Assembly (NCBI GenBank): GCA_028281605.1 | Contig: JANQJO010000124.1 | Location: forward strand, 1 to 41,964 | DNA from: Pseudomonadales bacterium | Lineage (GTDB): Bacteria; Pseudomonadota; Gammaproteobacteria; Pseudomonadales; JANQJO01 | Reading direction: 5' to 3' | DNA: 41,964 nucleotides | In this document: piece after piece, positions 1-9,194 of the stretch | How positions within the stretch are numbered: the stretch's first letter is position 1 | How the letters are laid out: each line of letters starts with the position of its first letter | Notes under the pieces: model-generated | Seen by the model: the letters and a program-made list of their open reading frames with translations, nothing else | What the model was told of the DNA's origin: nothing | Database searches by the model: none | Position numbers and translations under genes: made by a program

Positions 1-192
1 GACGCCATATTAGATCAGCAGTAATAAGCTCAAGAACGGCCTGTTTAGAATGCTTTTTAACCAATAAAATCAATCAACTCACATTCTAGGAGCTATAGGC
101 TAAGAGATTTCCCTATGACCAATTGATTTTTAACAAGATAACTTGTCAGTTATCGATCAGCTTATTCTACGAAGCTCTATAACAAAAGTATC
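1..192. other. Left-edge interval, no supported gene
   Basis: No complete gene is visible. On the minus strand a short frame is open from a TTG near 73 to the window edge, with a stop just before it, so it could be the start of a gene outside the window; I do not recognise the roughly 24 residues. The rest, 80-192, is AT-rich and lies downstream of the candidate ADP-ribosyltransferase. No terminator hairpin with a T-tract was seen. Confidence 0.4.
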
Positions 193-1482
193 TTACAAAG
201 GTAAAATTTTTACCTTGATGCTTCGATAGAAGTCGGCATGCGTGTTGTATGTGCGTCCGTTAGATTGATAATCTTTAGGGCAATTTAGTTCTGGCCCTAT
301 ATCTGTAACTTGGTAAATGGTTGACCCATTACTGTTTGATCCTTTGCCTACTACTATCCACTCTAATTCCTGAAAATCGGAATCTCTAACGAATTGATCT
401 AAATTAAAGGCGTTGGCTCCACTTGCCTCAACTTCCCATAAAATACCTATATCATTTTTTGCTAAGCAGGCAAAATGAGTAACAGCGATCTCTCTGCTCT
501 CCGACATGGAAAGTAACTGATTTTCTCTGATTACAGCAAAGCCTTCTCGTTTTTGAATAGCTTCTAGAAGCACTGTGTACGTTCTGTGATCCAAATGTAC
601 GCCTCTATAAAGTTTCCTACCTTGTGGAAACTTTATAGAGTTTTTTCTAACAATTTCCAACAACTCTTTTGTATCCTTTGACCATTCTTCTGGAGGCATA
701 CTACGCATTTCCCTTAGAAAATCATATGGTGCGCCTTTGTAATCGTTCAATTTTTTCCAATCAGAGTAATCCATCTTATTTATTTGATTGGCCATATCAT
801 AATAAGCTCTCCAGGAATCAAACAAACCTGTTGCCCATCTATAAACTCCATAACTATTATCGGTTTCTACACAATGGCCATCAACTTGAGAGAGTGGTAA
901 TAAGTGGTAAGCACCAATAAAATCACCGGATTCTTGATTGCATCTCGCCATTTTAAAAGTAGCAAATAGAGCTGTTAAATACGTTAATACGTAAAACGAT
1001 AAATTTAAAGAACGTAGAATGCAACGAGCGATATATGCAAAAGTGGAAAACAGAGAAGCTGTTTTTTTGTGTTGATGGCTATCATAGCTGTGGCTTTGAT
1101 GTTCATTTTTGATTTTTAGAGGTTGTGCTGACGGCTTTGTTAGGCTGGAAAGCGAAGTGGGTTTTAAACTGGTGAAAATAATATATCCGGTGGCAGGCAC
1201 TCTTTTGCATAATATTTTGTTAGGGTTTATTCTTTCTGGAATCTGCTCATTGCAAGCACTGTAGTACTTCTCTAATGGTGATATCGCCTTGTAAGAAGAA
1301 GAGAAATGATTTCCCAGTTTACAGCGCTTTTCAGGTTTAGGTGAGAGCTTCCCACCTCTTTTCTTTGCTCGTCCAGCATGCTGTTTTAAAACATCTAAAT
1401 CAAATGCTAGGCTATCTTGTATTTTTTCTGTCATATCCATCCATTTGAAGAAAATATGGGTCACTCGATAGGTAAATCGCAC
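193..1482 (-). CDS. Candidate mono-ADP-ribosyltransferase (R-S-E class) effector or toxin
   Basis: The C-terminal 140 residues carry the three landmarks of an arginine-type ADP-ribosyltransferase in the right order: YRG with R293, a Ser-Met-Ser strand (S325, S327) followed by SREIA and an aromatic, and an Glu-Leu-Glu motif (E372, E374) before a hydrophobic strand ending VVGKG. Such enzymes transfer ADP-ribose from NAD to protein side chains. Residues 1-140 are basic and low in recognisable structure; 158-176 form one hydrophobic segment that could span a membrane. No Sec signal peptide is seen at the N-terminus, so export would need another route or the protein stays inside. The frame opens with GTG at 1482; ATG codons at 1440 and 1434 are alternatives, and none has a strong ribosome site. 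No adjacent immunity gene is evident. Function is inferred from motifs only. Confidence 0.6.
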   Translation of the reverse strand: MRFTYRVTHIFFKWMDMTEKIQDSLAFDLDVLKQHAGRAKKRGGKLSPKPEKRCKLGNHFSSSYKAISPLEKYYSACNEQIPERINPNKILCKRVPATGYIIFTSLKPTSLSSLTKPSAQPLKIKNEHQSHSYDSHQHKKTASLFSTFAYIARCILRSLNLSFYVLTYLTALFATFKMARCNQESGDFIGAYHLLPLSQVDGHCVETDNSYGVYRWATGLFDSWRAYYDMANQINKMDYSDWKKLNDYKGAPYDFLREMRSMPPEEWSKDTKELLEIVRKNSIKFPQGRKLYRGVHLDHRTYTVLLEAIQKREGFAVIRENQLLSMSESREIAVTHFACLAKNDIGILWEVEASGANAFNLDQFVRDSDFQELEWIVVGKGSNSNGSTIYQVTDIGPELNCPKDYQSNGRTYNTHADFYRSIKVKILPL

Positions 1483-1595
1483 AGCTGTATATGCGATACC
1501 CTATAGTACCTTATGTCATTTAAACAGAGAGAGAGTTGCCATAATTCACCGCAACTTTTATAATTCTCCCATTACTAAAACCGCAGACATATCAA

Positions 1596-2144
1596 ATGCC
1601 CCTATCCGAAACCGCTCAAGATTTTATTGCACACTTTGGTGAAATGGGAAACCACTGGGGCATTAATCGAACAATAGGCCAAATATACGCCCTGCTCTAC
1701 ATCAGTAACACTCCTTTGTGCGCCGAAAAAATAGGAGAAATCCTACAGTACTCACGCTCTAATGTCAGTATGGGCATCAAAGAACTCAGTAGTTGGCATT
1801 TGATCAAAATTAAACACTACCCTGGTGATCGTAAAGACTATTTTACAGTACCTGAAGACATTTGGGATATTTTTCGCACCCTTGTAGAAGAAAGACACAA
1901 ACGTGAAATAGAGCCCACACTCACCTTTTTAAGAAAAACTTTGCTCAATAAAGACATTGAGCAACAGCCCACAATGCAAACAAAACTAAAAAAAATGCAC
2001 GATCTTATCGAAATGCTAACGCAATGGTATCACGATATAAACAAACTAGACAACCAACATCTCATCAATCTACTAAAGCTTGGAGAAAAAGTTTACAAGC
2101 TTTATGAAATGAAAGATAAATTAAAAATGGTCAAAAACAGATAA
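1596..2144 (+). CDS. GbsR/MarR-family transcriptional regulator
   Basis: A 182-residue cytosolic protein of the GbsR branch of MarR regulators (COG1510 type). Residues 20-75 form the winged helix: INRTIGQIYALLYIS, then AEKIGEILQYSRSNVSMGIKEL as recognition helix, followed by a wing with YPGDRKDYF. The C-terminal half is helical, Lys- and Glu-rich, as expected for dimerisation. The family binds palindromic operators as dimers, often repressing neighbouring transport or respiratory genes. It is convergent with the MFS-sco-cyo operon, its stop lying 35 bases from the MFS stop, so a link to that operon is possible but not shown. A terminator hairpin follows 13 bases after the stop. Family assignment is firm; ligand and targets are unknown. 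Confidence 0.85.
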   Translation: MPLSETAQDFIAHFGEMGNHWGINRTIGQIYALLYISNTPLCAEKIGEILQYSRSNVSMGIKELSSWHLIKIKHYPGDRKDYFTVPEDIWDIFRTLVEERHKREIEPTLTFLRKTLLNKDIEQQPTMQTKLKKMHDLIEMLTQWYHDINKLDNQHLINLLKLGEKVYKLYEMKDKLKMVKNR

Positions 2145-2156
2145 TCATCTGTTTTC

Positions 2157-2180
2157 ACGAGAGCTACCAGCTCTCGTTTT
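2157..2180 (+). terminator. Rho-independent terminator of the GbsR-like gene
   Basis: An 8-bp perfect stem, CGAGAGCT and AGCTCTCG with a 3-base loop (2158-2176), is followed by TTTT. It sits between two convergent stop codons. The T-tract exists only in plus-strand reading, so it should end the regulator transcript; for the minus-strand operon it could act only as a hairpin. Confidence 0.75.
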
Positions 2181-3352
2181 CATTGAGACTCTTGATTCTT
2201 CATTAAAGTTAAACATACAAAACCCAGGACCATAATAATACTGACCATATAAAGAGAAATATGGAAACTTCCCGTATGCTCCGCAATGGTCCCAGCCAGA
2301 ATTGGAGACAAAATTTGAGCAATACAATACCCCAAAGTCAATTGTGCCATAATTTGTGTTGAACGATATCCATATTGTTTACCCACAATCGTGAGCACTA
2401 AAGACACAATACCCATAAAAGCAAAACCAAAAGTCAAAGCACTGAATACCACGGCAGCATAAGCTGTAGAAAACACCATCAGTAAGTTACTGACAATATT
2501 AATCACAAAAGCCATCCGAATAGCATTGAGATGACCAATACGGCGAGCAACCCGCTCCCATACAAAAGGTGCAGGCGCTGCAGCAAGGCCCACAAACATC
2601 CACATTAAAGTCCCCTTACCTATCAACGGCACATATTCAGCCATCAAAGAAGTAAAAGTTACATTCACTGTATTACTGAAACCTGCACATATATAAGCAA
2701 TAGAAAGCAAAACCAACCATTTGGTCGAAGGCTCATTCGTCTTATCAATATTCTTAGACTCAACCAGCTGCTCTTCAGCCGGCAACGGCAACAGAAACAT
2801 CGCCGGCAAGGCAACAAGCAAACCAAAACCAGCCAAAGCAAACCATTGACCTCGCCAAGAAAGATTCAACAAAGCCTCTTTTGCTGCAACATCAACCACA
2901 ATAGCCCCTAGAATAATACCTAGTCCAATCCCGGCAAAGTGTAAGCCCATTTCAGTTTCATGATTATGGTGTAGCAACCACTTTAAGACTAAGCCAGTGC
3001 CCAACATAAAGCCCAAAGCTGTCGCAATACCAGCAAAAAACCGACTTAAATACCAAACCAAAGCGTGCTCATGCATCCCCATAATGGCCGTACTGAACAC
3101 AGCCAAAAACAAACCGTAGCGATAAAAATAGTCTTTCAATTTTAAATCACGAATTAACCAAACAATAAATAAACCGGTTAGATAACCAATATAAGCCCAG
3201 CCAGCCAACCACCCCGCCAGGCTTTCACTCATATCCATTTGTGCTTCCATATAGGGAATCATTGGCGTAAATGCATAACGCCCCACTCCCATAGTAAGCA
3301 CTAAAGCACTAATACCAGCAATAAATACAGTATATTTGTTGGCCTTTATCAT
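2180..3352 (-). CDS. MFS transporter, YbfB/YjiJ type
   Basis: A 390-residue polytopic membrane protein with about 12 hydrophobic segments, the usual size for the family. The first helix ends with GVGRYAFTPMIPYM, a signature of YbfB/YjiJ transporters, and the loop after the second helix is short and charged. The substrate of this family is not established. It is the last gene of the cyoABCD-sco operon, 33 bases after the sco start on the same strand, so it may be co-transcribed; that association suggests a role in the same condition rather than in the oxidase itself. Copper or haem-related export is conceivable but is inference only. Confidence 0.85.
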   Translation of the reverse strand: MIKANKYTVFIAGISALVLTMGVGRYAFTPMIPYMEAQMDMSESLAGWLAGWAYIGYLTGLFIVWLIRDLKLKDYFYRYGLFLAVFSTAIMGMHEHALVWYLSRFFAGIATALGFMLGTGLVLKWLLHHNHETEMGLHFAGIGLGIILGAIVVDVAAKEALLNLSWRGQWFALAGFGLLVALPAMFLLPLPAEEQLVESKNIDKTNEPSTKWLVLLSIAYICAGFSNTVNVTFTSLMAEYVPLIGKGTLMWMFVGLAAAPAPFVWERVARRIGHLNAIRMAFVINIVSNLLMVFSTAYAAVVFSALTFGFAFMGIVSLVLTIVGKQYGYRSTQIMAQLTLGYCIAQILSPILAGTIAEHTGSFHISLYMVSIIMVLGFVCLTLMKNQESQ

Positions 3353-3384
3353 TAAAACAACACTCCAAAAACACTTATAATGGG

Positions 3385-3990
3385 TTAAATCAAGCTGATT
3401 AATCTTGCTGCCAGCTCATTAGCCGTAGTGCTGTGTCTCATAGCGTCGACAAGTTTACCCGATCGATTGATCACATAATATCTAGAAGAATGTTCTATTT
3501 TGACATCTGCTTTTTTAATGCCTGAGACTTGCTTGATAGTACGATACACTCCATATTGCTCAACAATTTCATTCAATCTTTCGTCTGTACCTGTCACACC
3601 AACAATGTTACGATGGAAATTGCTCAAGTAAGCAGCCAAAGCCTGTGGCGTATCACGCTCAGGATCTACACTCACCAAAATTGCTTGTACTTGCTCAAGT
3701 TGCGCATCAGACAGCTTGCCCAAGGCACGGGAAATAACAGACATTGAGTTTGGACACACAACAGGACAACTCAAAAAACCAAAGTACAATACAACGGCTT
3801 TACCCGTAAAATCCGATAACGATATTTCACCGTGATCAGATTGCAAAGTAAAATCTCCACCCAACTGCTCAAACGTTTTAGCAGGCGTGCCAAATTTTGA
3901 TTCTGTTGTCGTTGCATACAAACCAACAACACACAATACAAGCACACCGATGATACCCGTAAACACTCTCAATATCACAGTATGACGCAT
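3385..3990 (-). CDS. SCO1/SenC-family copper chaperone
   Basis: A membrane-anchored thioredoxin-fold protein of 201 residues. Residues 10-26 are the single N-terminal membrane helix; the copper site is complete, with C75 and C79 in SCPVVCP and H167 in IEHSSR. Sco proteins deliver copper, or reduce cysteines, for assembly of the CuA site of cytochrome c oxidases and act on the outer face of the inner membrane. Here the gene follows cyoD by 19 bases in an operon for a quinol oxidase, whose subunit II shows no CuA cysteines, so its target is not obvious: CuB loading or thiol redox work are possibilities. Assignment to the family is firm. Confidence 0.9.
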   Translation of the reverse strand: MRHTVILRVFTGIIGVLVLCVVGLYATTTESKFGTPAKTFEQLGGDFTLQSDHGEISLSDFTGKAVVLYFGFLSCPVVCPNSMSVISRALGKLSDAQLEQVQAILVSVDPERDTPQALAAYLSNFHRNIVGVTGTDERLNEIVEQYGVYRTIKQVSGIKKADVKIEHSSRYYVINRSGKLVDAMRHSTTANELAARLISLI

Positions 3991-4009
3991 TTCTCTCTGC
4001 TCAGCCCTC

Positions 4010-4345
4010 TTAATGCCCCATCAACATATTATGATTCAAATGCTGCATAATCCAAATCGAACCCAACACTAAAATAGCGACAATTAAAACGATAAAAACA
4101 GCTGAGGTAGTATTCCAAATTTGCTCAGACTCCATGCTCATATGTAAGAAAAACACTAACTGTACAAAAATTTGGGCAATCGCACACAGTATAATCAAAG
4201 TAAACACCATCAAAGAAGCTTGAACACCCGTCATCACCAATCCAAATGGAATAGCTGTGAGCACAATTGATAAAATTAAACCAATCGTGTACTGACGCAA
4301 ACTGCCATGAGCAGCCCCACCTGGGTTAGCATGGTTATCTTCCAT
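4010..4345 (-). CDS. cyoD: Cytochrome bo3 ubiquinol oxidase subunit IV
   Basis: A 111-residue protein with three hydrophobic segments, matching the size and topology of CyoD, which stabilises the CuB site region during assembly of cytochrome bo3. The start chosen is the ATG at 4345, which overlaps the cyoC stop as TAATG; this gives the typical hydrophilic N-terminus MEDNHANPGG before the first helix. A longer frame back to 4426 would only read through cyoC. Translational coupling to cyoC is expected from the one-base overlap. Confidence 0.92.
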   Translation of the reverse strand: MEDNHANPGGAAHGSLRQYTIGLILSIVLTAIPFGLVMTGVQASLMVFTLIILCAIAQIFVQLVFFLHMSMESEQIWNTTSAVFIVLIVAILVLGSIWIMQHLNHNMLMGH

Positions 4346-4956
4346 TACATCACCCCCATTAAATACACAACACTGAAAACACAGATCCAAATTACATCTA
4401 AAAAATGCCAAAACAAACTCAAGCAAGATAAACGTACAATATTAGTTTGCGACAAGCCATCTCTTAAAAAATGAAATACCAAAACCGCCATCCACAACAA
4501 ACCTGCAAAAACATGCAGGCCATGCGTACCGACCAAAGCATAAAATGCGGACCAATAAGCGCTGCTGGTAGGGCCTGCGCCTAAGTGACTAAAATGAAAA
4601 AACTCATAAAGCTCAATACCTAAAAAAGCAACACCTAACACAGCTGTAACAGCCAGCCAAATATACACAGTCTTAATGCATTTTCTTTGCACACCCAACA
4701 TCACTAAACCAAAGGTAAAGCTGCTAAATAATAATAAAGCTGTCTCACCCAATACCAGTTTTAAATCAAATAAATCCTTAGGTGTCAGCCCACCAGCAAA
4801 ACTTGAACTTAAAACAGCATAAGTTGCAAACAGAGAAGCAAACAAAATACAATCACTGAGAATATAAATCCAAAACCCCAATAAAGTATCACCATCATAA
4901 TCATGATGATCATGGTCATCGCGTTGAATATCATTGTGAAAAGTTGTATCGGTCAT
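4345..4956 (-). CDS. cyoC: Cytochrome bo3 ubiquinol oxidase subunit III
   Basis: A 203-residue membrane protein with five hydrophobic segments, as in Escherichia coli CyoC. After a His/Asp-rich N-terminus (about residues 8-25) the helices follow, including the family motif GTHGLHVFAGLLW near residue 145. Subunit III supports the stability and proton pumping of haem-copper oxidases in the inner membrane. It lies 14 bases downstream of cyoB and overlaps cyoD by one base, so cyoB-C-D are one transcript. Confidence 0.95.
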   Translation of the reverse strand: MTDTTFHNDIQRDDHDHHDYDGDTLLGFWIYILSDCILFASLFATYAVLSSSFAGGLTPKDLFDLKLVLGETALLLFSSFTFGLVMLGVQRKCIKTVYIWLAVTAVLGVAFLGIELYEFFHFSHLGAGPTSSAYWSAFYALVGTHGLHVFAGLLWMAVLVFHFLRDGLSQTNIVRLSCLSLFWHFLDVIWICVFSVVYLMGVM

Positions 4957-4970
4957 GGTATCCCCAAAAC

Positions 4971-7037
4971 TTAAGCTGGCATAGCCGTAATTTCATCATT
5001 GTCAAACGCATCTTTATTCGTTTGCTTTTGCATCCGTTCATAACGCTTATTTTCAATTTTCTCTACAGTTTCAACCGGCACAAAGTAATCTTTATTACGC
5101 TCAAAAGTATAGACAATGTAGGAAACCAACATACCAACAGCACCAACAATAGCCATCCACCAAATATGCCACACCATAGCAAACCCCATAATCAAAGAAA
5201 AACCAGCAATCACAATCCCTGCCCAGGTATTTTTAGGCATATGAATTTTCTTATATCGCTCTGGTATTTGATAAGCCAAACCATTCTCTTTTTGATAGTG
5301 AAACTCATCACGATCATGCACTGTGGGTAGAACAGCAAAATTATAAAAAGGAGGAGGCGAGGCTGTCATCCACTCTAAAGTACGAGCGTTCCAAGGGTCA
5401 CCCGTCACATCACGATTTTGCTTACGGTCTCGAATACTGGCAAAAATTTGATACAACTGCACACAAATAGCGGACAAAATAATTAAAGCTCCGGCACCTG
5501 CAATCAGTAGCCAGGTGTTCCAAGCAGGGTTATCATAATAGCTAAGCCGACGCGTCATACCCATAAACCCTAAAGCATACAAAGGCATGAAAGCAAAGAA
5601 AAAGCCTACAGTCCACAACGCACAAGCCCATTTTCCTAATGTTTCATCTAATTTAAAACCTGTAGCTTTTGGAAACCAGTAAGTTAAGCCCGCAAAGTAA
5701 CCAAACAATGCGCCCCCAATAATCACATTATGAAAGTGTGCCACTAAAAACAAGCTATTATGCAATACGAAATTTGCCGCCGGAATCGCTAGCATCACCC
5801 CTGTCATGCCACCAATGGTAAATACCAACAAGAAAGCCACAGTCCACCACATGGGCGAATCATAGACCACTCTACCTTTATACATGGTAAATAACCAGTT
5901 GAAAATTTTAACCCCTGTCGGAATAGAAATCACCATGGTCGCAATGCCAAAAAAAGCATTCACATTAGCACCCGCCCCCATTGTGAAAAAGTGATGCAAC
6001 CAAACAATAAAAGATAAAAACATAATGCAAGCCGTTGCCCACACAAGCGAAGTATAACCAAACAGCCGTTTACGTGAGAAAGTTGCTGTCACTTCAGAAA
6101 AAACACCAAAAGCGGGTAAAATTAATATGTATACTTCAGGGTGTCCCCATGCCCAAATCAAATTAACATACATCATTTGATTACCACCAAAATCATTGGT
6201 AAAAAAATGAGTGCCAATATAACGATCCAAAGTCAATAAGGTAATAGTCACTGTTAATATTGGAAAAGCAAGAATGATCAACACATTTGCACACAAAGAA
6301 GTCCAAGTAAAAACAGGCATTTTCATTAAAGTCATGCCAGGTGCACGCATTCGAATAATAGTCACAAAAAAATTCACACCACTTAACAAGGTACCGATAC
6401 CTGATATCTGCAAGGCCCAGAGCCAATAGTCCACCCCCACCCACGGACTATACTCTAAACCAGACAATGGCGGATACGCTAACCAACCCGTTGACGCAAA
6501 TTCACCAATATAAAGCGATGCATTGATCAATAAAGTCCCAACCACAAACAACCAAAAACTTAAAGAATTCAAAAAAGGAAAAGCGACATCACGTGCACCA
6601 ATTTGCAGTGGCACCACAATATTCATCAAACCAACAATCAAAGGCATGGCTACGAAAAAAATCATAATCACACCATGAGCTGTAAAGATTTGATCATAAT
6701 GCTCCGGCGGCAAATACCCTAGGCCTTCCACTTCAGAGACAGCCATGACTTGCTGAGTACGCATTAATAAAGCATCAGAAAAACCGCGGATCAGCATAAT
6801 AAAAGCAGCAATGATGTACATAATACCAATTTTTTTATGATCCACGGAAGTAAGCCACTCATCCCATAAGTACTTCAATTTTCCGTAATATAAAATGGCA
6901 CCCACAACCCCAACCCCTACCATTACAGCCACCAAAAAAGTAGTTAAAATAATAGGGTCATGATAAGGAATCGAATCGAGGGTAAGTCGACCAAAAATAG
7001 GGTCAGGATCAGTAATAATGGTAGCATTATTGGCCAT
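4971..7037 (-). CDS. cyoB: Cytochrome bo3 ubiquinol oxidase subunit I
   Basis: The catalytic haem-copper subunit, 688 residues, with the 15-helix layout of bo3 oxidases. It carries the haem/CuB signatures: GHPEVY with the His-Tyr pair, the HHFFTMG histidine pair, and [12 protein letters not shown] for the last helices. The enzyme oxidises ubiquinol, reduces oxygen to water and pumps protons. The ATG at 7037 is preferred: it gives the usual MANNATI start and a GGGG ribosome site, and overlaps the end of cyoA by 11 bases. An upstream start at 7097 would lie wholly inside cyoA coding sequence. Confidence 0.96.
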   Translation of the reverse strand: MANNATIITDPDPIFGRLTLDSIPYHDPIILTTFLVAVMVGVGVVGAILYYGKLKYLWDEWLTSVDHKKIGIMYIIAAFIMLIRGFSDALLMRTQQVMAVSEVEGLGYLPPEHYDQIFTAHGVIMIFFVAMPLIVGLMNIVVPLQIGARDVAFPFLNSLSFWLFVVGTLLINASLYIGEFASTGWLAYPPLSGLEYSPWVGVDYWLWALQISGIGTLLSGVNFFVTIIRMRAPGMTLMKMPVFTWTSLCANVLIILAFPILTVTITLLTLDRYIGTHFFTNDFGGNQMMYVNLIWAWGHPEVYILILPAFGVFSEVTATFSRKRLFGYTSLVWATACIMFLSFIVWLHHFFTMGAGANVNAFFGIATMVISIPTGVKIFNWLFTMYKGRVVYDSPMWWTVAFLLVFTIGGMTGVMLAIPAANFVLHNSLFLVAHFHNVIIGGALFGYFAGLTYWFPKATGFKLDETLGKWACALWTVGFFFAFMPLYALGFMGMTRRLSYYDNPAWNTWLLIAGAGALIILSAICVQLYQIFASIRDRKQNRDVTGDPWNARTLEWMTASPPPFYNFAVLPTVHDRDEFHYQKENGLAYQIPERYKKIHMPKNTWAGIVIAGFSLIMGFAMVWHIWWMAIVGAVGMLVSYIVYTFERNKDYFVPVETVEKIENKRYERMQKQTNKDAFDNDEITAMPA

Positions 7038-7887
7038 TTTGCAGCCCCGTATATTTTTGAATAATAGTATTAAACAACAGTGGATTGACTTGTGCAAAGT
7101 ACTCTACAGGGTGGTCCTTAGTCTTTTCTTTCAACTGAAGATAACGCTGTTCACTCAAAGGTTCCTGTGCATTTTTAACTCGGTAAATCCAGTTTGCAAA
7201 CTTGTTTTCCGACAGTGCGTGTGCCTTAAACTTCATACCCGAAAAACCAAAGCCACTGTAATTAGCAGACAAACCTCGATACACCCCCTCCTGGGCAGCA
7301 ACCAAGTGCAGTTGATTTTCCATACCCGCCATGGCATAAATTTGACTACCCAATTGAGGAATAAAAAACGAGTTCATCACAGAATCTGAGGTAATTAAAA
7401 ATTCAACAGGCCTATTAATGGGCAATGCCACTTCATTAACACTGGCAACTTCTTGATCAGGGTATATAAATAGCCACTTCCAATCCAACGCTACTACATG
7501 AATACGTAACGTTTGATCCTCAGAGATAATCGCTTGCCTAGGATCTAAAGAGTGAGAAGTCTTATAAGTCAGAAAACCTAAAATAATGATAATAAAACAC
7601 GGAACAGACCAAACGACTGCCTCAATGGCATTTGAGTGTGACCACTGGGGAGCGTATTCACTCTTTAGGTTAGAAGCACGATAACGAATCGCAAACACAA
7701 CAGTCATCACCATAACGGGTATAACAACCAACATCATGATCCAAAAAGAAAAAATAATCAGTTCTTTTTGCTCTTGACCAATAGGTCCCTTAGGATCAAA
7801 TAGCAAAAAATTACACGCTCCAAGAGAAAAGGATAGGGCTATCAGACCCAAACCTTTGAACAACACACTAAAATGATTGCTAGTCAT
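7027..7887 (-). CDS. cyoA: Cytochrome bo3 ubiquinol oxidase subunit II (lipoprotein)
   Basis: A 286-residue subunit II. It starts with a lipoprotein signal whose lipobox LGAC places the acylated cysteine at residue 25. Two membrane helices follow (about 42-65 and 87-107), then a periplasmic cupredoxin domain. The CuA ligand cysteines are absent: the region [19 protein letters not shown] has the quinol-oxidase pattern, so electrons come from ubiquinol. First gene of the cyoABCD operon; a perfect TATAAT lies about 70 bases upstream on the minus strand. The next gene in the other direction is the divergent FliL-domain gene. Confidence 0.95.
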   Translation of the reverse strand: MTSNHFSVLFKGLGLIALSFSLGACNFLLFDPKGPIGQEQKELIIFSFWIMMLVVIPVMVMTVVFAIRYRASNLKSEYAPQWSHSNAIEAVVWSVPCFIIIILGFLTYKTSHSLDPRQAIISEDQTLRIHVVALDWKWLFIYPDQEVASVNEVALPINRPVEFLITSDSVMNSFFIPQLGSQIYAMAGMENQLHLVAAQEGVYRGLSANYSGFGFSGMKFKAHALSENKFANWIYRVKNAQEPLSEQRYLQLKEKTKDHPVEYFAQVNPLLFNTIIQKYTGLQNGQ

Positions 7888-7956
7888 AATTTTGTCAACC
7901 AGTTTTGACCTATTTTAAACAAGTTATACACGAAGTATCTCCTTTTTCGGCCATTA

Positions 7957-7962
7957 ATTATA
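7957..7962 (-). promoter_or_regulatory. Possible -10 element of the cyo operon
   Basis: Minus-strand TATAAT, preceded by GC, lies 70 bases upstream of the cyoA start. No convincing -35 hexamer occurs 16-18 bases further up, so the promoter may depend on an activator or the match may be chance. Confidence 0.3.
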
Positions 7963-8203
7963 GCCGCAATGAGCATTTGCGCTTACAGGTATTTTTGAAA
8001 TTTCAGTAATTTCTGAAATTATAGAAAGTTCTTAAATTACTTTGCAAGCGACACAAGGTGTTTCCGTTTCACTTTACACAATAACTCTTCAATCAAAACA
8101 GCAGCAGAATTTATTTTGACTAACAGAGTCAGCGGGTTTTATTTGCACAGTTTGAATTTCAGGCCTAAATTCAATAGTGTCATATACAAAGGAGCCAAGA
8201 TTT

Positions 8204-8632
8204 ATGTTGTCAAGACTATCTTCCTTACTCAAGAAAAATGTATTGATTTTTATATGCTTTATTCTAATTGGGTTACCCATTGTGAGCACAGCAGAAGATG
8301 GTGAAGCTTCTAATGAAAAAGCAAAATACATCCAAATCAAGCCTTCTTTTGTGACCAATTTTGACTCTGAAAAACTGCGATTCGTCAAAGCAGATGTTGC
8401 CATCAAAGTCCGAGGTAATAGCACAGCAGAAGCCATTGAAGATAATTTACCCTGGATCAAGCATAGAATTTTAATGTTACTAAGCAAGCAAGATATTGAT
8501 GGCGTAAGCACCGCAGAAGGCCAGTCCCTTATAAAAGAAGAAGCCCTAAATCAAGTACTGTCTTTTCTAGAAGAAGAGGGTCTAGATAACAATGTCGAAG
8601 AAATACTATTTACTGGTTTTTTAGTAGAATAG
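8204..8632 (+). CDS. FliL-domain membrane protein (stand-alone)
   Basis: A 142-residue protein with one N-terminal membrane helix (about residues 9-28) and a FliL-type periplasmic domain: IQIKPSFVTNF, a strand with LRFVKADVAIKV, then DNLPWIKHRILMLLS, the TAEGQSLIKEEALNQ helix and the final strand ILFTGFLVE. FliL proteins of the flagellar basal body stabilise stator units, but no flagellar gene is near, and stand-alone FliL-domain proteins exist in non-flagellar settings, so the name should not imply motility. The ATG at 8204 is chosen because AAAGGAG (8188-8194) lies nine bases before it; the frame continues open to 8177. Divergent from cyoA. Confidence 0.8.
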   Translation: MLSRLSSLLKKNVLIFICFILIGLPIVSTAEDGEASNEKAKYIQIKPSFVTNFDSEKLRFVKADVAIKVRGNSTAEAIEDNLPWIKHRILMLLSKQDIDGVSTAEGQSLIKEEALNQVLSFLEEEGLDNNVEEILFTGFLVE

Positions 8633-9081
8633 TCAAACTCACACAGAGCCTTTAACTATATGCTACTATACCATGTAGGCTGATTTAGCGTTATCAAATA
8701 AAACTATACTTTACTTTACTTTACTTTACTTTACTTTTTGTTTTTTGATTCTTCTAATTTGAAGCAAGAAGATCTTAACTCTTTTTCCAAGATGTTATAT
8801 TGTCCTCGAATAATATTGCTTTTGCAAGAAGATAAGAAACAATATAAAAAAAATAATAAAATAACCGGCTTCTTTTTTTCTTCGAGTCAGATATGCACCC
8901 CCAAATGATTGTAGTATTTTGGCTGATTATTAACAGCTTCAGATTTTACCACAACAGATCGAATCATTCTGGATCTCGCTATAGCAGGAAAAATCCAAAC
9001 TATTTTTACCGTGAAAATGCAATTTTCATCACCCAGGATGAGGAAAATTTCATCACTCATGGCTGTTTTCTAAAAAAACAT
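8633..9081. other. AT-rich intergenic region before hsp20
   Basis: No gene is supported. The stretch contains a six-copy pentamer repeat (8708-8737), the decamer GCAAGAAGAT twice (8764 and 8824), and A- and T-tracts. An imperfect hairpin AGCCT/AGGCT at 8647-8681 follows the FliL-domain gene but has no T-tail. The open frame 8893-9243 runs through the hsp20 promoter and ribosome site, has no ribosome site of its own and is rejected. Confidence 0.5.
8708..8737. repeat. Tandem pentanucleotide repeat, ACTTT x 6
   Basis: Six perfect head-to-tail copies of ACTTT, flanked by AT-rich DNA about 460 bases upstream of hsp20. Perfect short repeats of this kind can change copy number by polymerase slippage. 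It is intergenic, so any effect would be on spacing or expression rather than reading frame. Confidence 0.9.
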
Positions 9082-9110
9082 CTTGAAAACCTGCATAGAG
9101 CACTTATCTA
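9082..9110 (+). promoter_or_regulatory. Candidate sigma-32 (heat-shock) promoter of hsp20
   Basis: CTTGAAA at 9082-9088 matches the sigma-32 -35 consensus exactly; 14 bases later CTTATCTA (9103-9110) is a partial match to the CCCCATTTA-like -10. It lies 85-110 bases before the hsp20 ATG, a normal leader length. Sigma-32 control is usual for ibp genes. Confidence 0.5.
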
Positions 9111-9194
9111 TAAAAGCATAGACGTTAAATTGTCTAATAAATATGTGACTATAAATTTATTTATTCACTTGTTACTTCTAATGGAGAATGAACC

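Noticed and set aside
2145..2327. 60-codon minus-strand frame at the end of the MFS gene
   Set aside because: It lies within the MFS gene in another frame and has no ribosome site.
8089..8511. 140-codon minus-strand frame
   Set aside because: It is antisense to the FliL-domain gene, which has a strong ribosome site and a recognisable domain.
8647..8681. AGCCT/AGGCT hairpin after the FliL-domain gene as a terminator
   Set aside because: The stem is short and interrupted and no T-tract follows.
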